Origin: Chloromonas sp. AAM2
Taxonomy: Eukaryota; Chlorophyta; Chlorophyceae; Chlamydomonadales; Chlamydomonadaceae
Assembly: GCA_004335635.1 (NCBI GenBank)
Contig: QAXH01005677.1
Location: forward strand, 3,736 to 67,735
Direction: 5' to 3'
Length of the DNA stretch: 64,000 bases
Shown here: positions 57,801-64,000 of the stretch, one piece after another
How positions within the stretch are numbered: the first letter of the stretch is position 1
How the letters are laid out: each line of letters starts with the position of its first letter
Translations under genes and position numbers: made by a program
The notes under the pieces: model-generated
Databases searched by the model: none
What the model saw: only the letters and a program-made list of their open reading frames with translations
What the model was told of the DNA's origin: nothing

Positions 57801-59970
57801 GTGCTGTGTTAGATTGGAAACAGCCACACACTGTTTTCACTCTGGTTGGTGGTGCGCACAAGGTGTCTGTTCAGAGTGCGTGGTGAGAGCATGGTGGTGT
57901 GTTTTTGCCATGCAGACAATGAGCAGGCCCTGCGCGATGAGCTGTGTGCTCTGGCTACTGAGCTCGCCTTGCCACCAGGCACCATGCCCACATCAGCACA
58001 GCTGGCAAACTCAGGGCGCCATGACGTCCTCAGGGTAAGCAGTGCTAAACGAACCTATTCTAATTGCAATATCTAACCAGCAGTGTTCCAGATTTCAAAG
58101 TCGGAAAGTCCATTTTACTCTCCCATCAGCTTGCTTAGTAACCAGGTCCAATGGCATTGGTCTATGAAGCAGGCTTCTTGACATTACGTGCACATGTTGG
58201 ATGGCAATGATTTACATCAGTCTGCAGCAGAATTCGTTGATGTACGCTGTATGCAGCTGCTATTACGGGTCACATCTCAGGACAGGCCGTGGACACAACA
58301 ACGAGCAGTGGAAACTCAGGCCGCACAGGCATTGCTGACCTTATGGCCTAAGTGGAGGATACACATGCAGCGCAATCTGGCCCCTCTGTGCGACTTCAAG
58401 ATGCAGTGAACATATGTGCATGCTTCACTTTGCATCTGTTACGCTGGGCCGTTGCAGGCCGTGCGGCTGCACGGCGGTTGGCCTGCGGTTGCAACCAAGC
58501 TGGGCTTGTCATCCCACAGGGGCGCGCGTGGTGGCCTGCGGAGCCTAGATGACGCGGCCGCTGCCATGCTACAGTTCATGATTGACAGGTTGACGCCCGG
58601 AGACAAGGGAGCCCAGACGGTGGGTGTGGGCTGTGGGGAAAAGGACAGGGTGTGGTGATTGTGGGCTACAGGGCACGACCATGGCATGGTGTGTGTTGAA
58701 GCTGCAAACACTGCTGAAGTGTGGTATGGCGGGTAGGCATGCCTGATGGCATGCACCGGCTGAAGCGAGGTCATCTGGCAGTTTGACTTAAACTGCGCAG
58801 AAATGCCTTGTGCAGGCTCCGCTCACCTGTTGGCTGATAATGGTTAGTGCTGCATGGCAGCTACTGTTGAACCGGCAAGGCAAGCCGAAGTCAGTGCCGT
58901 TGCTCATGTGCATGCATCATGCAGGCCCCAGCAGGCCAATCGCTAGAGTTGCTTCGGCAGCAGCTCGCTGAGGCTCAACAGCAGGCTGGCACAGCTGCAA
59001 GCCAGGTGCCACCTGCAATGCGGCTGCCTGCCCAGGCGCTGGTGCGGAGCTTGGGGCGAATGGACCTGCTGTGGGCGATGCAGCTGCATGGCCGTGCGGC
59101 TCTGGAGGAGAGGTGGGTGCAGTGCGCGCATTGAACGGTGCTGAAGACCATCACATGGGTGTTTGCTGTTTATGCCCGCGTCTAGAGTTATCTTTGCAAC
59201 GATCCTTTACCGAGCCAATGTGAACAAGTACGAGGGCATCGGCAAGCCAGCATACACTGTACTACGTTCTATCCATCTGCACCTGCCGTCATCCGTTTGA
59301 AGGGAGTTGCCTGCTGTGTTCATCTGTGCATGGTGCCTGTGATCGACACCAATGGGCTGAGGGTCTGATTTGGAAAACCAACACCATCACACCATCACAT
59401 CATTTGCCACCATTGCACTGCAGTTGTGGCCTGAAGCAGCTACATGCGGCAGGTGCGCCAGTGGTGCTGTCAAAACGCAGCGCTGCTTCCAGGCAGGAGG
59501 TCTACATAGCCGTTGCTGCTGAGTTTGGTGTGAGCCCTCAAGCAGACACCCTTGCCGCAGAAGCGCAATGCGGCACACCGCCACGCGATACACACACCCC
59601 TCCAGTAAGCACTCTGCAAGGCGCAGCCTCACAACAAACCAATGTGCATGCCACTGCCTCGCTACCTCTTAGTTCACCTTCCGTCAACTCGCCACATGAT
59701 GTGCCAGTGCACAGCACCACATGCAAGCCACCAACAGCCGCGCACAGAAATGCTGATCAAATGACCAAAGGCAGTGATCGGGACGTTGATGACATTCCTG
59801 TGAGTGCGACTGTGGCTTATCTGATGAAGAGACTGGCTGCAGCTGGTCTGCCTGCCAGTCGACAGCAGGTGCGGTTGGTGCTGGCTGAACTGCAGCAGCA
59901 AGGACTGGTAGTTAAGGATAAGCAGAGGAGGGGGGTGTATCATGCATCGGCCAGGACATATGGCGGATGA
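54816..59970 (+). CDS. Protein with four GR-DL-GG helical repeats and winged-helix-like C-terminus
   Basis: Predicted 732-residue protein, nine exons: 54816-55193, 55354-55615, 56093-56320, 56690-56799, 57226-57430, 57916-58034, 58458-58619, 58925-59112, 59424-59970; total 2199 bases, all GT-AG, all in phase. The N-terminus is Ser/Ala/Arg-rich and plastid-transit-like. After an acidic stretch (DGDDDGDDDVDSD, ~135) come four related modules: LEAAGRGDLVQLVVRAGGFS (~255), LRALGRSDLVNAIRKYGGRR (~352), LANSGRHDVLRAVRLHGGWP (~420) and VRSLGRMDLLWAMQLHGRAA (~523). Most have a preceding LP/MPT and a following VA..LG; between them lie WWDDPENLDAELDSLI and SLDDAAAAMLQFMIDRL helices. I know this GR-DL...GG pattern from plant plastid proteins but cannot name the family. 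The C-terminus (~660-720) looks like a winged helix: ATVAYLMKRLAAAGLPASRQ and VRLVLAELQQQGLVVKD. DNA or RNA binding in the plastid is inferred. Confidence 0.82.
56800..56889 (+). repeat. 12-bp minisatellite starting exactly at an intron donor
   Basis: Seven tandem units of GTGTGCATGTGG (one variant GTATGCATGTGG) begin at the first base of the intron after exon 4 of the GR-DL-GG gene. Each unit starts with a donor-like GTGTGC or GTATGC. Confidence 0.9.
57532..57655 (+). repeat. 27-bp minisatellite in the next intron
   Basis: About four units of CACACCCACCCAGTGCAACA followed by GACCCACT, in intron 57431-57915. Units differ by CC versus TT before CACACC and one AGTG/AGCG change. Confidence 0.9.
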
Positions 59971-60142
59971 GCCAGCACCCTTGTGGGCCATTGTGCTGAA
60001 CCGCTGAGTCGCACCCCGTTCATGACGCTTGAATGGCATGGAGTGCTGAGTCCCACCCTGTTTACGCGATTCAAACGTAATAAACACACTGGGTCTAAGC
60101 ACCCCTATTATCTACATCATAACCCAGCACCCTTGTGGACAC

Positions 60143-60460
60143 GCCCAGAACACTGACTGGTTTGATTTCTTGTGCCATCCCTGGTGTCCAATGCACAAGA
60201 CATTGCATGAGAAAAAAGGTTTGCCAGTTCTGGGACAATTCCTGGGAGTACCACTGGAACCGGTGTTGTAAGTGCCCGTTGTGTGGAGCAAGTGTCAGCC
60301 TTGGGATGCACTTTGCTGTGCGTGGTTCTCACAGGAGTGACTGTGTGTGTCAGGCAAACATGGGTGTATTCGTATGTGCGTCAATCGCATACCGGATGGA
60401 CAATGGGTGTTGTGGTACACGGTACCACAGGGCCAATTCTGGGACAGCGAACTAAGAGAC
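60143..60460 (+). mobile_element. Right, complete-looking copy of the dispersed family-A element
   Basis: Inverted relative to 1-282 and very similar at both ends. Left end GCCCAGAACACTGACTGG, then a full family-A core (60211-60268, reading AAAAAAGGTTTGCCAGTTCT); right end GGGCCAATTCTGGGACAGCG and AACTAAGAGAC. The phrase CCARTTCTGGGACA thus appears near both the core and the right end. No transposase is encoded in 318 bases. No clear target-site duplication is seen. Confidence 0.75.
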
Positions 60461-61660
60461 AGGACCTCCAGGGTAAAAAGACAAACCGGTGTGTGAACCA
60501 TTCTGACTGTCCAGTACCTCAGAAGTCGGTGATGTAAGTTGCCACCAGGTGTTCAGTTGCTTCACTCTCTTGAGCAAACTCGTGTGTTGAGCGCGTAGAC
60601 GTCCCACAGCCTGTTTCCAATTCTCTCTTATTGGTCGGTCTGCTTCTGTGTCCGGCGGGGATGGAGGAGGTGTCATCTTGGAAGCCAACCAATTTTGTTG
60701 CACTTGGGCATCGGACCCACATCGGACCCACAGGACAGCTGGTGACTGTGTAAGTGCGATTTTGCCTTACGACTTGAGCCAGCTTCTGCACGGCTTCCCA
60801 TGGGCGTCGTCGCCAAGTGAGATTCCAGGTTTTTGCTGGAAGACATTTTTGCTGGAACACATTACCTTGAGACCAATGTAAATCGCACGTATACAGTCAG
60901 AGCAACGGACAGGACCTCGTCACAGGATGCATTCCGACGTTTGCAGGGTTTGGGGTTGCGTGGTATTCACTGTATCCCTGATTCATGGTAAGGGACAAGT
61001 ATTTGTCAAGGGAAAACAGACTAATTCAATCAATGCATTTAATACTACCGTAAAGTTCGCAGTAATTGGGATTCCAATTTGGCGAATGGACCCGCCAAAT
61101 TGGCTCCCACCACTTATTGAGTTAATAGTGTGCCTTGTGTTTGGCTTCCACGCTGTTCATTGCTAGTTTTGTTCATGCTCGTGACGCACTTTTGCAAATG
61201 TGCGCCTCAGCTAATCCTAGTCACTGTATATGGCTTATCCGTCGCTTTGGTATGTTGTACAGCTGTCAGGATTTGTATGCGAGTTGTAGGGCATAATTTG
61301 TGATCATTTCCCAGATGTGCGAACTGGTGAAACTTGTCTCTTCAAACCACATGCAGAAACTGACATTACAAGAGAGACAGACACTGTGTATGCCGTCTGG
61401 ACACTACACCAACACCGTTTATCCACATGCACTTGTTCCAGGGCTGGACACAATAATCAGACACCATGTGCCGCTAGGGTGCAATGCATCACCTGAACAC
61501 CAATCATCATCCAGCGTTGGAGAGGGTTAGAAGCTGTTGCGCCTTGTGAAATCATTCATTCACCCGCGCAACACGCTCTGTCCTGATCTTCGAGGAGAAT
61601 AAAACGAATCACTTGTCAAGTCACTTGTTGACTGCCACAGATGACATGCAAGCCCACAAG

Positions 61661-61731
61661 GGGGATTACAGAAATCTAACCCGTGGCCTCTCGCACCGAT
61701 AGCGAGAAGCATACCACCAGACCAAATCCCC
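61661..61731 (-). pseudogene. tRNA-Pro-derived pseudogene
   Basis: On the minus strand the sequence opens GGGGATTTGGTCTGGTGGTA and ends TGTAATCCCC, as the real tRNA-Pro at 62159 does, with GTGCGAGAGGCCACGGGTTA in between. The anticodon loop is changed (CTATCGGT where the gene has CTTTGGGT) and the T loop is mutated (TTAGATT, with TTTCTGT replacing the pairing strand). Cloverleaf pairing is therefore partly lost. Confidence 0.82.
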
Positions 61732-62158
61732 ACCTCGGCGTCCAACAAGCGCACATTGTACACATCACCAGGCAATCCTCCGATCATCCGGCCGAAGGAA
61801 TGACGCTGGTCAGCACAATGGCTGCCTGTGCAAGCTGGCGCCCAGAGTGGCTTGGGCCTGCGTGTGGTGTGTTGTCTGTGTCCCTGTCTGTCTGTGACCT
61901 GTGTGTTTGTGTTTTGGCGCCGCCTGTCTGCCTGTTTCTGGCCTCTGGTTGTTGGCCTGGGGTCTGGAGGCATGGTGGTTGGGTCGCTTGCTTTGCCTGT
62001 TGTTTTGTCCCTGTGTTCCCCCTGAGGTTAACTGGTGACCGTGGTTGTAAGCATCTCTCTCTCTCCAGAGTGCAGGCTCGCCGAAACACAACACGTGTTT
62101 GACTGGTAGCAGGCTTTCGTTATACCCTGTACAATTGCTTTGACGTCGAGACAGTGGC

Positions 62159-62230
62159 GGGGATTTGGTCTAGTGGTATGATTCTCGCTTTGGGTGCGAG
62201 AGGCCACGGGTTCGATTCCCGTAATCCCCC
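62159..62230 (+). tRNA. tRNA-Pro (anticodon TGG)
   Basis: 72 bases fold as a cloverleaf: acceptor stem GGGGATT/AATCCCC, D arm with TCTAGTGGTATGA, anticodon stem TCTCGC/GCGAGA with loop TTTGGGT (anticodon TGG, reading CCA proline codons), T arm ACGGG-TTCGATT-CCCGT. CCA is not encoded and there is no intron, as in eukaryotic nuclear tRNA genes. The internal A box (TGGTCTAGTGG) and B box (GGTTCGATTCC) for RNA polymerase III are intact. No long T run follows within 20 bases, which is a slight oddity. Confidence 0.95.
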
Positions 62231-63051
62231 ACATCCTAGGATTGCACTATTCAGTTTTAAACTACGTGCAAGCTGTTTAGCCACATACATACATCATGCT
62301 ATCAGCCCGCACGTTGTGTCGTGGGCCGAGTTGTGCGTATTGGCTCGGTTCCAATTGCGCCCACCACACACAAGGGTAGGCTAATCTGGGGATCTGTAGT
62401 TTTAGAGGACATGAGAGTGGAGAGAGGAGTGAAGTTTGCCGGTAACAGCACTGCAGCAGCGGAAAAGTCGGGGTTTCACTCCTCTGACAGGTCTTGAACA
62501 ACCGCATGGCCAAATCAGCACGCAGGCTGTCACATGAAATTCAAATGGTTCCTACACTTGCCACTGTACTGCAACAACAACACTCTGGTTACCGCGGGGC
62601 AGGTTTGCAGTACTGCAGAAAGGGATCGCAGGCAAACTTTTGAACAGGCATTTTCAGTCATCAGGCTTGCCGTACAAGCCTGACAGTGTGCGGCAGGCCA
62701 AGAAGACAGAGCCAGAGTGTTCACAAGGTTGCACGCTGCTGTACTTGTTTCTCGAAAGCTTGCCGAGTCCAAGGGATTTTTTGAATGCCGTGTCGGGTAA
62801 GGACTTTTGACGGAATGATCTACAACAGGCGTGCTTATGGGCATAGATACCATTGCAAGGTGCACATTGTTTGCGCGCAACCTTGTAATTTGACGGTCCA
62901 AAGTTGGCCGCTCCGAAACCAAGGAGAGTGATTTCCTGACTCTCATGCGCCTTCGCACAGCACTTGTGCGAAAGGCTTGCATGTCTGGGCTGATGAGCGG
63001 AGGACTCATGTCCTGCGGCGAAGTGCACTGCCATGCCAGCAAAGTCATAGC
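62231..63051. other. Intergenic DNA upstream of the right-edge gene
   Basis: No coding region recognised on either strand; open frames on the minus strand (62530-63081) lack motifs and splice partners. It presumably holds the promoter of the coiled-coil gene. Confidence 0.5.
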
Positions 63052-64000
63052 ATGACGCCTGCTGCATCGCCAGCGGCTCATGTCATCCGCTCTCAGAATA
63101 TCATTCAGGATGTGGCCAGCAGGCTTGCATCAACTGTCAGCCAGGAGACCAGGCGTCAGGAACAGCGCTCAGAGGAACTTGCTGAGCTCTCTCTCATGCT
63201 GCAGCAGCTGCGCCAGAGAAACTTATCCAAAACCGGGCGTGCAGCAGCAGTAGAAGCAGTAGCTGTAGCCTCAGCTTCCACACCTAAGGTATTGTAAAGT
63301 GTGCACAATACCATGCCAGGGCTTCAGCCACAGTTTGACCAGTTTGCCACTGACACCATACTGTGCTGGCCACCTGGTATGCACACTACCATTGCAGGCC
63401 ACATCTTCCTTTACTGGACAGGCTTTTCAGCTTTCAGATGCCTCGCCCCCAAAGACACGTGGGTAAACCATGTTCAAGAATTCGTAATGAGCTCTAGGGA
63501 ATCGTACGCTGATTGTGTACACGCCTCATGACCAACTTCTGCATGTCCAAGGCATGACGCACCCTCTTGCCTTTGCTCTCACCTGCTAACATATCGACAA
63601 CTCAAGTTGTATTACCACACACATTGTGTGGCATGCAGCCATGAGCACGCTCTCACCAGCCATTGTCTTGACGGACACGCTGGAGGCACCTGCTGCAATA
63701 GCATCTGCTGCTGGTCAGGATGGCCTACCACGCCCGGTTTGCTGTCAAGACCGTTACAAACAACTGAATCCGAATTTGTCCGCTACAAACATGCGTTCAA
63801 TAGTGTGCATGCCTGGCTCATAACCCTGCATGTGCCTGCAGCACCTCCATGTCCCCAACAGGCAGCTGCTAGCCGTGAGCACTGCCTACTGGAGGATGCA
63901 AACACACTGTTCAGTCGCTTCCACCAACAGGTACAACTACACCACCGTTCTGAGGGTCGAAATAGGGTCATTCCCATGTATGCCACCACAGCACTGCAAA
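63052..64000 (+). CDS. Coiled-coil protein, 5' part only, runs off the window
   Basis: Not recognised. The first exon (63052-63294) starts MTPAASPAAHVIRSQNII and continues with a strong heptad-like helix, ETRRQEQRSEELAELSLMLQ, then QLRQRNLSK and an Ala/Val-rich stretch ending at AAG|GTATTG. Two further probable exons are 63640-63716 (MSTLSPAIVLTDTLEAPAAI, acceptor GCATGCAG, donor GTCAGG) and 63842-63931 (QQAAASREHCLLEDANTLFS, RFHQQ, donor GTACAA). Exons 2 and 3 agree in phase; the join from exon 1 to exon 2 does not, so a small exon may be missing. The coiled coil suggests a structural or complex-forming subunit. Confidence 0.55.

Larger units (their letters stand above)
59971..62158. other. 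Intergenic DNA between GR-DL-GG gene and tRNA-Pro
   Basis: Contains the right copy of the dispersed element (60143-60460), the tRNA-derived pseudogene (61661-61731) and no recognised protein gene. Two related direct segments with CAGCACCCTTGTGG(G/A)C occur at 59974 and 60125. An open frame at 60927-61166 has no motif. Confidence 0.5.

Noticed and set aside
1..60460. Possibility that the terminal inverted copies are LTRs or TIRs of one 60-kb transposon
   Set aside because: The interval holds ordinary single-copy nuclear genes and the same cores recur inside it in random orientation, so the ends are just two copies of a dispersed element.
61683..62102. 139-codon + strand open frame between the two tRNA-like sequences
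   Set aside because: Its start is read from the tRNA-derived pseudogene and its Cys/Val/Leu-rich body comes from CTGTCTGT-type repeats.

Overview
The window reads as nuclear DNA of a green alga, most likely a core chlorophyte such as a trebouxiophyte. The protein set is plant-type: a plastid IMPL1-like phosphatase, an mTERF protein, a CIP111/AFG2-like AAA ATPase, an LCM-family methyltransferase, a VTT/DedA membrane protein and SmE. Genes are split into 2 to 16 short exons by GT-AG introns (one probable GC-AG), several proteins start with plastid-transit-like sequence, and the tRNA-Pro gene lacks an encoded CCA. Class is inferred from gene content only. Gene models were built by hand from splice signals, reading phase and protein motifs; in the best models the exon lengths add up to whole codons.

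Layout, left to right: repeat-bearing intergenic DNA (1-2271); HAD phosphatase (+, 2272-6514, one frameshift); mTERF gene (-, 9382-11517) sharing a 76-bp divergent promoter with the IMPL1-like gene (+, 11594-15423); two-dsRBM RNA-binding protein (-, 16282-17580) with coding-like debris upstream to about 19315; VTT/DedA gene (+, 20936-23296); the 16-exon AFG2/CIP111-type ATPase (+, 24911-33948); LCM methyltransferase (-, 34964-38797); SmE (+, 39789-40248); Pro/Gln/Tyr-rich protein (+, 42863-43948); RING plus KIX-like protein (+, 46404-47819); decayed Polinton-like B-family DNA polymerase (+, 49953-50948); unrecognised conserved gene (-, 52262-54081); GR-DL-GG repeat protein (+, 54816-59970); tRNA-Pro (+) with a tRNA-derived pseudogene (-) near 62 kb; and a coiled-coil gene cut by the right edge.

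There are no operons. The genes are independent housekeeping or organelle genes, with two close or shared intergenic regions (mTERF/IMPL1, and LCM/SmE about 1 kb apart). The accessory layer is a dispersed short repeat family (core near TTGTCCCAGAACTGGCAAAC, about ten copies) found between genes and inside introns, three rarer repeat families, several minisatellites, and the viral/Polinton remnant. The most interesting items are the repeat family and its hairpin-forming copies inside the dsRNA-binding-protein gene, the repeat-domain protein at 55-60 kb, the RING-KIX fusion and the polymerase fossil.
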